Under the pieces are notes generated by a model. That model worked only from the letters and a program-made list of their open reading frames with translations, made no database searches and was not told the origin of the DNA. The translations under genes were made by a program, and so were the position numbers. From positions 210,229 to 274,228 of the forward strand of contig RHLJ01000006.1 of the NCBI GenBank assembly GCA_003712055.1: 64,000 nucleotides of DNA. Direction: 5' to 3'. Below, piece by piece: positions 28,372-37,291 of this stretch. How positions within the stretch are numbered: the first letter of the stretch is position 1; the number at the start of each line of letters is the position of its first letter. The stretch is from Balneola sp. GTDB lineage: Bacteria > Bacteroidota > Rhodothermia > Balneolales > Balneolaceae.

Positions 28372-30773
28372 TAGAAATCCACTTTTAAAGAAAGGTTAGG
28401 GGTTAAACCAAGATAAGTAACCTCAGTAGTTTGAAAGGGCTCCTGGCTAAAATCATATTCGTAATACCAGATATTTTCCCGATTGTAAAGATTGAACAAA
28501 GAGAGGGTAAAGGTAGTTTCTACTTTCCTTACCCTAAGTTGATAGTTAAGAGCGAGGTCTAAACGGTGATAGGCCGGTAGCCTTGAGCCATTTTTCTCTC
28601 CAACTCCGACATAATTCAACTCTCTTCCATCCAGTAATTCAATGGAATATTCTCCTTCCGGCTCTGTATAGGGTTTACCTGAACCATAAATAAAGGTGCC
28701 AGATAAATTCCAGTTCCCAAAGGCATAGCTTTGAACAAGTTTGATTTCATGCCGTTGATCATGAAGAGCAGGGAAGGGTTCTCCATCATTAAATACATCA
28801 AATTCATTGGCTATACTACTTAAGGTATAAGAAACCCACCCGGTTAGAGAACCTGTTTTACGTTGCAGCAAAAACTCTATTCCACTGGCCTCGCCATCTC
28901 CTTTAAAAAAGAGCTCATCTGTATTCACATCCCTATCCTGCCTGAAACGAAGAGAAAACTCAGAAAGATTTTGAAATATCTTGTAATAGGTTTCGACGTT
29001 GAAGAGCCATTGACCATTTTCTAAAACCACGCCACCAACAAAATTATCAGACAAACCAGTGTCAATCAGTTCGTTGTCTGTGAGTAACCAAAAATCCCGT
29101 GAGCCCTGGGTTATATCTTCATTGATAATGCGATTTACAAATTGGTAATGCCTTCCATAAGCTAATTTAAAAGTCAGAAAACTGGTTAACTCATAGGAAG
29201 CAGAAGCCCTTGGAGAGAGTAATAGTCGATCACTATTTTCATAATAAGTGAGCCGTAAGCCAGGGCTAAATGTAAACGCTTGAGTAGGTTTCCACTCGTC
29301 CATCAAATAAACGGCTCCAAGCCAGGCTTCCTGGTTTCGTTCAACGAGGGTCAGTGTGTCGTTTCTTGCATTTAAATAATCCACTTTAGAATTAGTGGCC
29401 TGCACCCCAAACCCCACTTCATGGTATTGGTTCAATTTCCATTCCCAGTCCATTCGGGAAGTAAAATCTCTCACATTATTATCTTCAAAGTTGGAGCTGG
29501 AAAAGCTGAAAAGCGTGGTATCCGATTCAGGAATAGTATTGGTAAGATAGATATTATTGAAATAATCACTGAAGTACTCAGATCCAGCAACACTGATGTT
29601 GCTGAATAATCTTGGTCCCCATTGACGTGTCCATGTAAGCGAACCAGCGATATTCCCCCAATCCGTATTTTCAGATACATCAGATGTAAGAAGTTGCTCT
29701 CCCTGAACCTCGGCATTCTGGTTTGGGCTAAAAGCAAAGGTTGAAATTCTAGATTCATCCAGAAAATCATTTCCCCTGTAAAAACTGGCTATGATCGCAT
29801 CTTTAGATCCCGGTCGATACGTTAACCTAAGGTTGACATCATAGAAATAGAACTCTGGCTCTACCTCGTTCACATTGAAGTCAGGATTTGGATTCGGAAT
29901 ATCACTTTCACCAATCAGGTTATCAGAAATGCTGTTAAAAAGCCCGCTTTGCAAGATATCGCTGTACGATCTGCGAAAGGAACCCATCACATTCAGGGAT
30001 TTAAAAATGGGGAGTTCCAGATAGGCTCCTGTATTCATCAGGTTAAGATTCAACCCGCCTTTTATATTGGTTGTACTTCCTGATTTACCTGTTAAATCAA
30101 CTACACTGGAAGTACGTCCACCATATTTAGCCGGAAAGGTGCCTTTATATATTTGTACATCCTTAATAGCATTGGCATTGAATGCACTAAAAAAACCAAA
30201 GAAATGGTCCACCTTGTACACGGTCATTCCATCCAGTAATACCAGGTTTTGATCAGGAGTTCCCCCTCGGATATAAAGGCCTGAGGAATTTTCATTGGTA
30301 CCGCTGACCCCGGGTAGTAATTGAAGGGATCGAAAAATATCTGTCTCTCCGATACTCGGAAGCAGTGACATCTGCTCTGGGGACATGGTCACTTTACTAA
30401 TTTCATCGGATGATTGGATAAAGCTATATGACTCAGCTGTGACAACGACGTCTTCTAACTCGGAATTTATTCTGCTTAACCTAATGACTAAATCGGAGCT
30501 CGTATTTATAGAATCAGAAGAGATGAATAGGGTCTGATATCCGATATAGCTTATTCTTAGGGTGTATTCCTCCTCCTGGATATCTAACAGGGTAAAAAAA
30601 CCTTCGACGTTGGAATTACTCCCTCTTGATGTTTCTACAATAAAAACATTGGCAAAGGAAAGTGGTTCGTCCGTTTCACTATCCAAAATTCGACCCGAGA
30701 TATTAGTTTGTGCATATAAGCTGTTAAAACATATCCAGCATATAGCTAATCCCCACAAGCTTTTTCTTATCAT
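28371..30773 (-). CDS. TonB-dependent receptor with carboxypeptidase-like N-domain
   Basis: Outer-membrane importer of 800 residues. Signal peptide, then a CarboxypepD_reg-like domain (SGRILDSETDEPLSFANVFI), plug domain (LQLLPGVSGTNENSSGLYIRGG, VLLDGMTVYKVDHFFG, GTFPAKYGGRTSSVVD) and a 22-strand-type beta barrel ending in LSLKVDF, with aromatic-ended strands such as LFNLYNRENIWYYEYDF. Together with the DUF4249 lipoprotein it forms a two-gene uptake unit. The substrate cannot be deduced; there is no SusD partner, so it is not a classical SusCD pair. Confidence 0.9.
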   Translation of the reverse strand: MIRKSLWGLAICWICFNSLYAQTNISGRILDSETDEPLSFANVFIVETSRGSNSNVEGFFTLLDIQEEEYTLRISYIGYQTLFISSDSINTSSDLVIRLSRINSELEDVVVTAESYSFIQSSDEISKVTMSPEQMSLLPSIGETDIFRSLQLLPGVSGTNENSSGLYIRGGTPDQNLVLLDGMTVYKVDHFFGFFSAFNANAIKDVQIYKGTFPAKYGGRTSSVVDLTGKSGSTTNIKGGLNLNLMNTGAYLELPIFKSLNVMGSFRRSYSDILQSGLFNSISDNLIGESDIPNPNPDFNVNEVEPEFYFYDVNLRLTYRPGSKDAIIASFYRGNDFLDESRISTFAFSPNQNAEVQGEQLLTSDVSENTDWGNIAGSLTWTRQWGPRLFSNISVAGSEYFSDYFNNIYLTNTIPESDTTLFSFSSSNFEDNNVRDFTSRMDWEWKLNQYHEVGFGVQATNSKVDYLNARNDTLTLVERNQEAWLGAVYLMDEWKPTQAFTFSPGLRLTYYENSDRLLLSPRASASYELTSFLTFKLAYGRHYQFVNRIINEDITQGSRDFWLLTDNELIDTGLSDNFVGGVVLENGQWLFNVETYYKIFQNLSEFSLRFRQDRDVNTDELFFKGDGEASGIEFLLQRKTGSLTGWVSYTLSSIANEFDVFNDGEPFPALHDQRHEIKLVQSYAFGNWNLSGTFIYGSGKPYTEPEGEYSIELLDGRELNYVGVGEKNGSRLPAYHRLDLALNYQLRVRKVETTFTLSLFNLYNRENIWYYEYDFSQEPFQTTEVTYLGLTPNLSLKVDF

Positions 30774-30880
30774 AAAAAGTTAGTTTCATTAACGCGTTAC
30801 AGAACAAATACACGTCATATAGCTAATACCCCTAATGAGAATTAAAAAAAATATGAGTTTTTTGTACGATTTAAGGTTGA

Positions 30881-30908
30881 TTGTAGATTGACATTCTCTG
30901 TATATTTG
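30881..30908 (+). promoter_or_regulatory. Candidate Bacteroidota promoter for tRNA-Asn
   Basis: TATATTTG (30901-30908) fits the TAnnTTTG -7 box exactly, with TTG 17 bases upstream (30881-30883). It would give a transcript that runs through the degenerate tRNA copy at 30938 into the intact tRNA-Asn at 31040. Confidence 0.5.
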
Positions 30909-30937
30909 TCGCTCTCCAAAAACGGGGAAGCTGTCAT

Positions 30938-31011
30938 TCCTCGGTAGCTCAGTGGCAAGCGAGCGATGAGGCAGTTATCCCGACGGATGTCGGGACGTTG
31001 GTTCGCCAACG
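30938..31011 (+). pseudogene. Degenerate tRNA-Asn copy
   Basis: The first 20 bases (TCCTCGGTAGCTCAGTGGCA) are identical to the intact tRNA-Asn 102 bases downstream. The anticodon arm is then lost and replaced by a hairpin (TCCCGAC-ggat-GTCGGGA, 30978-30995). The T arm is reduced to a hairpin with a TTCG loop (30996-31011), and no 3' acceptor strand follows. It cannot fold as a tRNA. Confidence 0.75.
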
Positions 31012-31039
31012 ATATTTATTGAAAAGCCACAAATTATCT

Positions 31040-31111
31040 TCCTCGGTAGCTCAGTGGCAGAGCAATCGGCTGTTAACCGATCGGTCGTTGGTTCGAATCC
31101 AACCCGGGGAG
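31040..31111 (+). tRNA. tRNA-Asn (GTT)
   Basis: A 72-base cloverleaf: acceptor TCCTCGG pairs with CCGGGGA (one T-G wobble), D arm GCTC/GAGC, anticodon stem ATCGG/CCGAT with loop CTGTTAA giving anticodon GTT, T arm GTTGG-TTCGAAT-CCAAC, discriminator G. CCA is not encoded. A terminator hairpin follows directly. Confidence 0.97.
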
Positions 31112-31119
31112 CGAAATTA

Positions 31120-31154
31120 AAAGGGTTAGACATTACATGTTTAACCCTTTTTTT
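31120..31154 (+). terminator. Rho-independent terminator of tRNA-Asn
   Basis: AAAGGGTTA (31120-31128) pairs with TAACCCTTT (31142-31150), followed by TTTT. It sits eight bases beyond the tRNA. Confidence 0.8.
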
Positions 31155-31423
31155 ATGAACTATTATCTCTACATACTAAAATCTGAGGTTAAAGAAACTT
31201 ACTATACAGACGTTTCAGACGATCCTCAACGAAGGCTGAAATACCACAATTCCGACGTGTAAGGATATACTCAAAAGTACCGGCCATGGAAATTGGTATT
31301 CGAACTACCTTTCATACTAAACAAGAAGAGTTAGCAGCTGAGCGGAAGGTCAAGAGTTGGAAAAGCAGAAAAATAATCGAGTGTTTAATCCGGGGAGAAA
31401 TTTTTATTGAAGATTATCTATGA
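31155..31423 (+). pseudogene. Broken GIY-YIG nuclease gene
   Basis: Translation starting at 31155 gives MNYYLYILKSEV...YYTDVSDDPQRRLKYHN, the N-terminus of the short UvrC-type GIY-YIG nuclease family. It is stopped by an in-frame TAA at codon 36. Homology resumes (YTQKYRPWKLVFE) and then needs a frameshift before TKQEELAAERKVKSWKSRK and the final EDYL. One stop and one frameshift make it a pseudogene. It starts inside the island immediately after the tRNA terminator. Confidence 0.8.
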
Positions 31424-31515
31424 TGTAGCGATTGGATGTTTTCTTTTTTGTTCTCTTTATTTCTAAAAATAGGAGCTAATTTTAAGACGTAACTTCTCTT
31501 GATTAAAAGTGGTTT

Positions 31516-32883
31516 ATGACAAATAGAGCTTGGGATATTATCATTATTGGAAGTGGACTTGCAGGGTTATCTGCTGCCATTGAGGTGGCAAAAAATGGCC
31601 GCTCCGTTGTGATAGTAGAAAAGCGTGATACCGTGGGTGGAAACTCTAAAATCAGTGGTGGTTCTTTGGCTATTGCTGGTTCTTTCCAGCAAAAAAAACA
31701 AAACATTAGCGATAGTTCTAATCAGTTTACTAATGATATACTAAATGCTGGCAAAATAAATGACAAGACGTTGGTTGAGCAATTGGCCAAAGGTTCAAAA
31801 GAAGCTCTTCAGTGGTTAAAAACAGAGGTTGGAGTTGAATTTATAGAGCAGTTAGAAAAAGTGGAGGGACACACTATTGCGCGGATTCATACACCCAAAT
31901 CAGCTTCAGGAGCAGATTTGATTAATCCTGCTTTAAAAAGAGCCAAGCAATTGGGCGTAGAGATCTTTACTGGATGCAAGGCCTCCCAAATTCTACTTTC
32001 AGATGATGGTAAGGTAAGTGGTGTTGCTGTAGAATGGACTGGGAAGGAATGTGCTCTTTATGCTCAAAAGGCCATAATTTTAGCTAGTGGCGGTTTTTCA
32101 AGTGACGCAAGGTTAAAAGTTGGAAAAAAGAATGTTCTATTACAGACAAGCTGTTTACCCAATACAGCCAAAGAAGGAATTGATATGGCTGTAGCCATCG
32201 GAGCAAGTACCAGGGATATGGATACCTATTGTTTTTTGCCAAGTACTTCAAACAATACACTAGATTATAAGGAAGATAATATAATCTCAAGTTTTGTGAG
32301 CTTTTTGGCATTGCACAGAGGTGTTTTGATAAATGCTGATACAGGTAAGCGGTTCGTGAACGAAACTGTATTGAGGGAGGAACTAACATCTGCTATTTTA
32401 AAAATAGGAAAGCCCGTAATTTCTATTAGTTCACAAAATATTTTAGAGCATGCTAGCGATGAACTAATGCGAAAAATAAGGCAACTCGATGTCAGGTTAA
32501 TACAAAAGTTCAATACGTTGGAAAAACTAGTAAGCAGATATGAAATACCACAGAAGGCCTTACAAAATACCTTGAGCCATTATAATGAAATGCTCGCTAC
32601 TGGTAAAGATGCAGATTATGGAAAAGTATTATCACAAGACCTCAAAGCGATTAAACCACCTTTTATAACTACTTGTATTTTTCCCAAAGTGCATTATACT
32701 CCCGGTGGATTGGTCATCAACAAGAAAGCACAAGTATTGTCTGACAAGGGGGAAATAATCCCGGGACTTTATGCAGCTGGAGAAGTCACTTCAGGTATTC
32801 ATGGAAAGTCTCGGTTGGGTGGATGCGCGCTAACTGATTGTGTAGTTTTTGGCAGAATAGCAGGCCGGCAAGCCAGCTATTGA
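31516..32883 (+). CDS. FAD-dependent oxidoreductase, fumarate-reductase flavoprotein type
   Basis: A 455-residue soluble flavoprotein of the fumarate reductase/flavocytochrome c/3-oxosteroid dehydrogenase group. Rossmann motif IIGSGLAGLSAAIEVAK at the N-terminus, a second FAD contact (GNSKISGGSLAIAG), and C-terminal LYAAGEVTSGIHGKSRLGGCALTDCVVFG, where the SRLGG Arg is the usual active-site position. HYTPGGLVI supplies the substrate-site His. No heme domain or signal peptide is present, so electrons come from another donor. The electron acceptor is unknown. It begins the intact part of the island and is followed by a methyltransferase 96 bases on. Confidence 0.83.
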   Translation: MTNRAWDIIIIGSGLAGLSAAIEVAKNGRSVVIVEKRDTVGGNSKISGGSLAIAGSFQQKKQNISDSSNQFTNDILNAGKINDKTLVEQLAKGSKEALQWLKTEVGVEFIEQLEKVEGHTIARIHTPKSASGADLINPALKRAKQLGVEIFTGCKASQILLSDDGKVSGVAVEWTGKECALYAQKAIILASGGFSSDARLKVGKKNVLLQTSCLPNTAKEGIDMAVAIGASTRDMDTYCFLPSTSNNTLDYKEDNIISSFVSFLALHRGVLINADTGKRFVNETVLREELTSAILKIGKPVISISSQNILEHASDELMRKIRQLDVRLIQKFNTLEKLVSRYEIPQKALQNTLSHYNEMLATGKDADYGKVLSQDLKAIKPPFITTCIFPKVHYTPGGLVINKKAQVLSDKGEIIPGLYAAGEVTSGIHGKSRLGGCALTDCVVFGRIAGRQASY

Positions 32884-32979
32884 AAAGCTGAAACAGTATT
32901 TAATGATGTAATTAAGCAGGGGAATCAATCTAACGCACTAAGTTAAAAGTGCAAACAAATACAAAAACCAAAGTGAAGT

Positions 32980-33621
32980 ATGAAAGACAAAAGTATTCAG
33001 CTAGGTATCGGAAAAGATGAACTGGATGATCTGGATATCCCCAAACGCTATCAGGATTTTGCCTCCGTTTATAATCAAAAAGTAGAAGAATGGGGATATC
33101 GAGCTTTTCAGAAAGGTGCAGAATTACTCAATCAATACTTAAATGAAAACGAAGACATTTTGGATGCAGGTTGTGGAACAGGTTTGGTGGGAATGGCACT
33201 TTCCAATAAAGGCTTTACCAATATTACAGGTATTGATGCCTCTCCGGAAATGCTTGAGGAGAGTAAAAAGCATCAATCATACAAAGCACTGTATTTGCAA
33301 GACATGCGAAAAACCCCTTTTCGGTTTGATGAAAATAGTTTTAATGGGATAATCTGCATAGGAGTCTTGTCACTCATACCTGATATTGAAAGTCTTCTGG
33401 CTGAATTTATCAGACTAACAAAGCATGGCGGATATATCGTATTTAGCCAAAAAGAAGACTTATGTAAGGAACGGGAATATGAGCAGATATTGCAGATGCT
33501 TACTGACAAGAAATGTTTGAAGAGGGAATTTGTAAGCAAACCTGAGGAATGGTTACCAAATCGTGAAGGGTATGAAAACGACAAAATGCTTTTCTTCGTT
33601 TTTCAAGTTTTGAAGGCCTGA
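32980..33621 (+). CDS. Class I SAM-dependent methyltransferase
   Basis: A 213-residue cytoplasmic methyltransferase: motif I ILDAGCGTGLVGMAL, acidic motif II ITGIDASPEMLEES, motif III-like GIICIGVLSLIPD and post-motif LTKHGGYIVFSQKE. It resembles small-molecule (UbiE/type 11) enzymes rather than rRNA or DNA methylases. Substrate unknown. It is convergent with the NaPi-like gene, 15 bases apart. Confidence 0.82.
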   Translation: MKDKSIQLGIGKDELDDLDIPKRYQDFASVYNQKVEEWGYRAFQKGAELLNQYLNENEDILDAGCGTGLVGMALSNKGFTNITGIDASPEMLEESKKHQSYKALYLQDMRKTPFRFDENSFNGIICIGVLSLIPDIESLLAEFIRLTKHGGYIVFSQKEDLCKEREYEQILQMLTDKKCLKREFVSKPEEWLPNREGYENDKMLFFVFQVLKA

Positions 33622-33636
33622 ATAATTAAAAAGCAG

Positions 33637-35244
33637 TCAAACCTTTTTGGCTATTTGGAGCTTTTCTTCCAGCAGAACTAAGTTATTTAATAACCGGGCT
33701 AACTTTTCAAATGTATCGATAAGGTTAAGCAATGTTTTAGAACCTTCCTTACTCACTAATATGTACCGGGAACGAATAGATTGCATTATCTGGTCATGAT
33801 TATCATTAATCAAAGAAAGACTTTCCAGATCCGTCAGCTCATGTTTTTCTAAATAACTGGTATATGTAAGCAAATGGGTTTGAATAGCTTGCATAATATC
33901 TTCAGTAAGTTCAATTTCTTTAGAGTTCTTTAAAGTGGAATATTCGGTAATCAACTCGTAAGTACTCTGTTCCAGATTAGATATGAGGTAGTGACGCCTT
34001 TGAATATTTAGCAAAAGCTCGAAAAGGGCGTTATCAATATTTGAGGATAAACCATCTTTCAAGGTAATTACAATTCTTTCAGAGATATTTTTGAAAGAGA
34101 GATGGCGGTTGTCTAAACTTTCTTTATCGAATAGTTCATGTTTTTTTTCCCTGAAATAGAAATAATCAGGCAGCCAGGACACAATTCTATTCTGCTCTTT
34201 TCTTACGGAGAGTAAGATGGTATCTAGACCCATTGATCCGATTTCGGTAAGGTATTTTGGTGAGCCCTGCACCTCAATGTCGGTGAGCGAATACCGCTTT
34301 TCTACCCACCTAATCATGTAAGGTTTGACAAATGAAAAGGCAATACAAAAAATAAGATGATAGGCAATGGCTATGAATAAAAGTTGATGAGATAATGAAC
34401 TAAAAATTCGAGCAGTACTCTGTTCGATAAGATGAAGTCCGCTGAAGTGGTCCAGCAAATAAATAAACATTGCCAATGTTGCTCCAATAACCTGATATGA
34501 AACAAAAATCATAACGGTTTGTTTGGCACCTCCCTTAAAACCTATCGCCGGTAAATAACAACTTAATGCCAGCCCGAATTGTGCTCCCAAAAAAATTGTC
34601 ATTATCTGAGGGAAGCTCAAAACACCATTTGCGGCAAGGGTTAGTGCTATAAGCAATACTGCCGTGATGGATTGCATAATAAAACACAGAAAAAAACCGA
34701 TAGGAATACCAACAAGTATATAGCTTAGACTAAAGGCAAGCGTCTTATTAACCCATTCCAAATCTTTGAGAAAAACAGTTACGGTACCAATTTCATATAA
34801 GCCAAACAGAAGAAGTGCTAAACCAAATGCAGCACCTAAAGCATTGACAAACTTTTTAGGGAACTCAAATGCCCAAAGCATACCGGTTAAAAAAAGCATA
34901 GAGAACACGAGAAGATCAATAGGAAGAACGCTAAGGCTTATGACTAAAGCGCCTCCCAGGTTTGACCAAATAATGATTGAGTATGAATTTTTGACACGTA
35001 AAAACTGACCTTGAACAAATCCGGCTATTATAAATAACACGCTACCGGCACTGGCCATAAAAAGTCCGGCGAAAACACCGCTGATAGAACTACTTATTTC
35101 GTTATTGGTAATCGGATCAAGTAATTTGTGTAATCCCCTTGCTGTAAGACGTTTTAAATTTTCCGAAAGAATTTTAAAGCCAACAAAAAACAAGCTTAAG
35201 CCTGCTCCCTCCACTAAAAATACTCGTAATGCCTCTATGCTCAT
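33637..35244 (-). CDS. Na/Pi-cotransporter-II-like membrane protein with PhoU-like tail
   Basis: A 535-residue inner-membrane protein with an N-terminal region of 8-9 hydrophobic helices built of two NaPi-like halves, followed by a cytoplasmic helical domain from about residue 350 that resembles PhoU. Family members carry two QSSS motifs and GxNxGTT segments that form the transport path. Here the equivalents read MASAGS and MQSITA, and WSNLGGA and GAQFGLA. The transport residues have therefore largely changed, and phosphate transport should not be assumed. It is divergent from the aldolase cassette. Confidence 0.75.
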   Translation of the reverse strand: MSIEALRVFLVEGAGLSLFFVGFKILSENLKRLTARGLHKLLDPITNNEISSSISGVFAGLFMASAGSVLFIIAGFVQGQFLRVKNSYSIIIWSNLGGALVISLSVLPIDLLVFSMLFLTGMLWAFEFPKKFVNALGAAFGLALLLFGLYEIGTVTVFLKDLEWVNKTLAFSLSYILVGIPIGFFLCFIMQSITAVLLIALTLAANGVLSFPQIMTIFLGAQFGLALSCYLPAIGFKGGAKQTVMIFVSYQVIGATLAMFIYLLDHFSGLHLIEQSTARIFSSLSHQLLFIAIAYHLIFCIAFSFVKPYMIRWVEKRYSLTDIEVQGSPKYLTEIGSMGLDTILLSVRKEQNRIVSWLPDYFYFREKKHELFDKESLDNRHLSFKNISERIVITLKDGLSSNIDNALFELLLNIQRRHYLISNLEQSTYELITEYSTLKNSKEIELTEDIMQAIQTHLLTYTSYLEKHELTDLESLSLINDNHDQIMQSIRSRYILVSKEGSKTLLNLIDTFEKLARLLNNLVLLEEKLQIAKKV

Positions 35245-35402
35245 AGTTTGTTTTTTTCAAAAAACAAGATTACTCTTTTTTTGCAACTAACCTAAAGTTG
35301 GCTTTCATAAGCAACATTCTAATGTTAGTATTTTGAAGATGTTAAAATTTCGGTTCCTTAAGCTGATTTTTTATGTTAGTATGTCTCTATAAAAGCTAAA
35401 AA

Positions 35403-35416
35403 AAGCTAATTAGCTT
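35403..35416. promoter_or_regulatory. Perfect 14-base palindrome upstream of aldolase cassette
   Basis: AAGCTAATTAGCTT lies 43 bases before the HpcH-type aldolase start, within the 214-base divergent gap, and is preceded by a partial copy (AAAAGCTAA). It is a possible operator. Confidence 0.35.
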
Positions 35417-35458
35417 ATAAATTAGTACAAATTTAAAAGAATAAGCATTAACCCTGAA

Positions 35459-36220
35459 ATGCATACTAATTTTGACTTTAAAAATTGCTTACATGATTTT
35501 TTTACTAATCATGGGCTGGTTTATTTGAAATGTGGAACCGAATGGGAAAGTATGGAATATCAGGAAATAGGTCAGTTGCACGAGCTTTCCCGAGAGTGTT
35601 TCCCAACCATGGTTAAAATAGCCGGACAAGAAGCTCGAACCGATTTGCGGCACATGAAAGCGTTGGGGATCAAGGTTATTTTAGGTCCATTAATTGAGTC
35701 GGAATATGCACTTAAAAAGTTCGTCACAACAGCACAGCAAGAATACGGTCATGATCAGGCACTTCAGCTTGGTATAAACCTTGAAACCAAGCAAGCCCAC
35801 GAACAGTTAAATCGTATTTTAAATAATGCCTATTTCAACGAGATCGATTTTGTCGTTATAGGCCGTTTAGACCTGTCCCAATCCTTAGGCTTTAACACTA
35901 TAGATGTACCGGAAGTACACAAAATAACGCATGACTTTATTAAAGCTGTTCACAGCAAAGGGAAAAAAGTATCGGTTGGTGGTTTTGTGAATCCTATAAG
36001 CTGTGGTTTGATTAAAGATGATTTAAAAGCTGATTTTTTTAATACAATTCACTTGGTTTTTGATCTGCAAAAAGTTCAGGATACTTACCTCACTACTCAA
36101 AAGGCAATAGAATTTGAAATAGAACTTTACCGCTATTGGAAAGCTATTAATTCAGCTCGGTCATCTTTTTATGACCAACGTGTTGATTTGTCATTAAAAA
36201 AACTAAATCCGACAGCTTAA
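35459..36220 (+). CDS. HpcH/HpaI aldolase/citrate lyase family protein
   Basis: A 253-residue TIM-barrel aldolase or lyase acting on 2-oxoacid-type substrates with a divalent metal. Family marks are VKIAGQEARTDLRHMKALG, the metal-binding Glu in LGPLIESEYALKKF and the Asp in VIGRLDLSQSLGF. The KIxGxEAxxD signature places it in a subgroup I remember from surface-polysaccharide and specialised-metabolite loci rather than aromatic degradation. The closely following DRE-TIM aldolase and dehydrogenase-fold gene suggest a three-step pathway. The reaction is unknown. Confidence 0.75.
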   Translation: MHTNFDFKNCLHDFFTNHGLVYLKCGTEWESMEYQEIGQLHELSRECFPTMVKIAGQEARTDLRHMKALGIKVILGPLIESEYALKKFVTTAQQEYGHDQALQLGINLETKQAHEQLNRILNNAYFNEIDFVVIGRLDLSQSLGFNTIDVPEVHKITHDFIKAVHSKGKKVSVGGFVNPISCGLIKDDLKADFFNTIHLVFDLQKVQDTYLTTQKAIEFEIELYRYWKAINSARSSFYDQRVDLSLKKLNPTA

Positions 36221-36250
36221 ACCTCTCACAGAATTCTGACATCCTAGTTT

Positions 36251-37264
36251 ATGGCTGATGTATTTGACTTTACAAAAGAACAAACATCTTCTTCATTCTT
36301 CGTTTTAGATGCAACGTTGAGAGATGGTGGACATTTAAATCAGTGGAAATTTTCTTCTGAAGAGGTATTTGGTTTAGTGAAAGGGGTAATACAAGCGGGA
36401 GTAGACGCCATAGAAGTAGGGTACATTAGTGACCCAGGCAAAGATTCGCCCACCGTAACCTATTGCGATACTCATTTTCTCGACCAAATTAAGACAGCTA
36501 TAGGAAATAGAAATTGTGCTATAGTGAGCATGATACATCAGCAAACCAACCAGGAAGCATTAATTAAAGAAAGAAAGGATTATCTAGACTTGTTAAGAAT
36601 ACCAACAACCTACGATGGATTGTCCCAGGCACTTTGGGTTGCGAGTTTGGCAAAAAAGTACAATGTACGAACAAGCATTAATCTCGTAAATCTTTCCACT
36701 TTGACCAAAGAACAAGTAGAAGAAGTGGTCACCACAATCGCTAAGGAAGATGTTGCTGATATATTTTACCTGGCTGATTCTCGAGGGGCTTGCAGTCCCA
36801 ATGAAGTAATGTTAATGACAGAGATAGCAAAGGAATATTGGGAAGGGCTGTTGGGCTTTCATGCGCATAACAATCTTGGATTTGCCGCTATCAATTCTCA
36901 GGTAGCACTGGAAAGTGGGTGCCATATTATTGATGGAACATTGAATGGCTTTGGTATAGGTTTGGGGAATCTTGACTTGGCACATGCGCTAACTTTGATT
37001 CAGCCCTATAATCGATCTAAAAAATACAATCACAAACCAATTCAAGATCTTCAGCATTTTCTTTCTATTAACTTCTTCGCGGAGTGGAGTTATATGTACT
37101 ATTTAACGGGATTAAAAAACATGGCTCCTTCGTGGGTGAAACCTCTTATGGAGAAGTTTGGGAAAAAATGCCACGAATATGTGAGCTATATTCCAAGTAA
37201 ACCCTATTCGAACTTAGATGAAGTATTAACAGAAATTGAAAATTACACTTTCAATCAAATTTGA
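36251..37264 (+). CDS. DRE-TIM metallolyase, 4-hydroxy-2-oxovalerate-aldolase-like
   Basis: A 337-residue HMG-CoA-lyase-superfamily TIM barrel. The metal/enolate motif is LDATLRDGGHLNQWKF, and the second metal ligands lie in GFHAHNNLGFAAINSQVAL. It lacks the communication domain of DmpG and the acyl-CoA-binding C-terminus of HMG-CoA lyase, so it is probably a free-standing aldolase joining or splitting 2-oxoacids. It is 30 bases after the HpcH-like gene and 27 before the dehydrogenase-like gene: a tight cassette. Confidence 0.78.
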   Translation: MADVFDFTKEQTSSSFFVLDATLRDGGHLNQWKFSSEEVFGLVKGVIQAGVDAIEVGYISDPGKDSPTVTYCDTHFLDQIKTAIGNRNCAIVSMIHQQTNQEALIKERKDYLDLLRIPTTYDGLSQALWVASLAKKYNVRTSINLVNLSTLTKEQVEEVVTTIAKEDVADIFYLADSRGACSPNEVMLMTEIAKEYWEGLLGFHAHNNLGFAAINSQVALESGCHIIDGTLNGFGIGLGNLDLAHALTLIQPYNRSKKYNHKPIQDLQHFLSINFFAEWSYMYYLTGLKNMAPSWVKPLMEKFGKKCHEYVSYIPSKPYSNLDEVLTEIENYTFNQI

Positions 37265-37291
37265 TCCGGAGATACAAAAGAAAGAAGACAG

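Noticed and set aside
27517..30773. SusCD-type polysaccharide utilisation locus
   Set aside because: The receptor's partner is a DUF4249 lipoprotein, with no SusD and no glycoside hydrolase next to it.
31516..32883. Succinate dehydrogenase flavoprotein subunit
   Set aside because: It is shorter than SdhA, lacks the C-terminal helical domain, and has no iron-sulfur or membrane-anchor subunit beside it.
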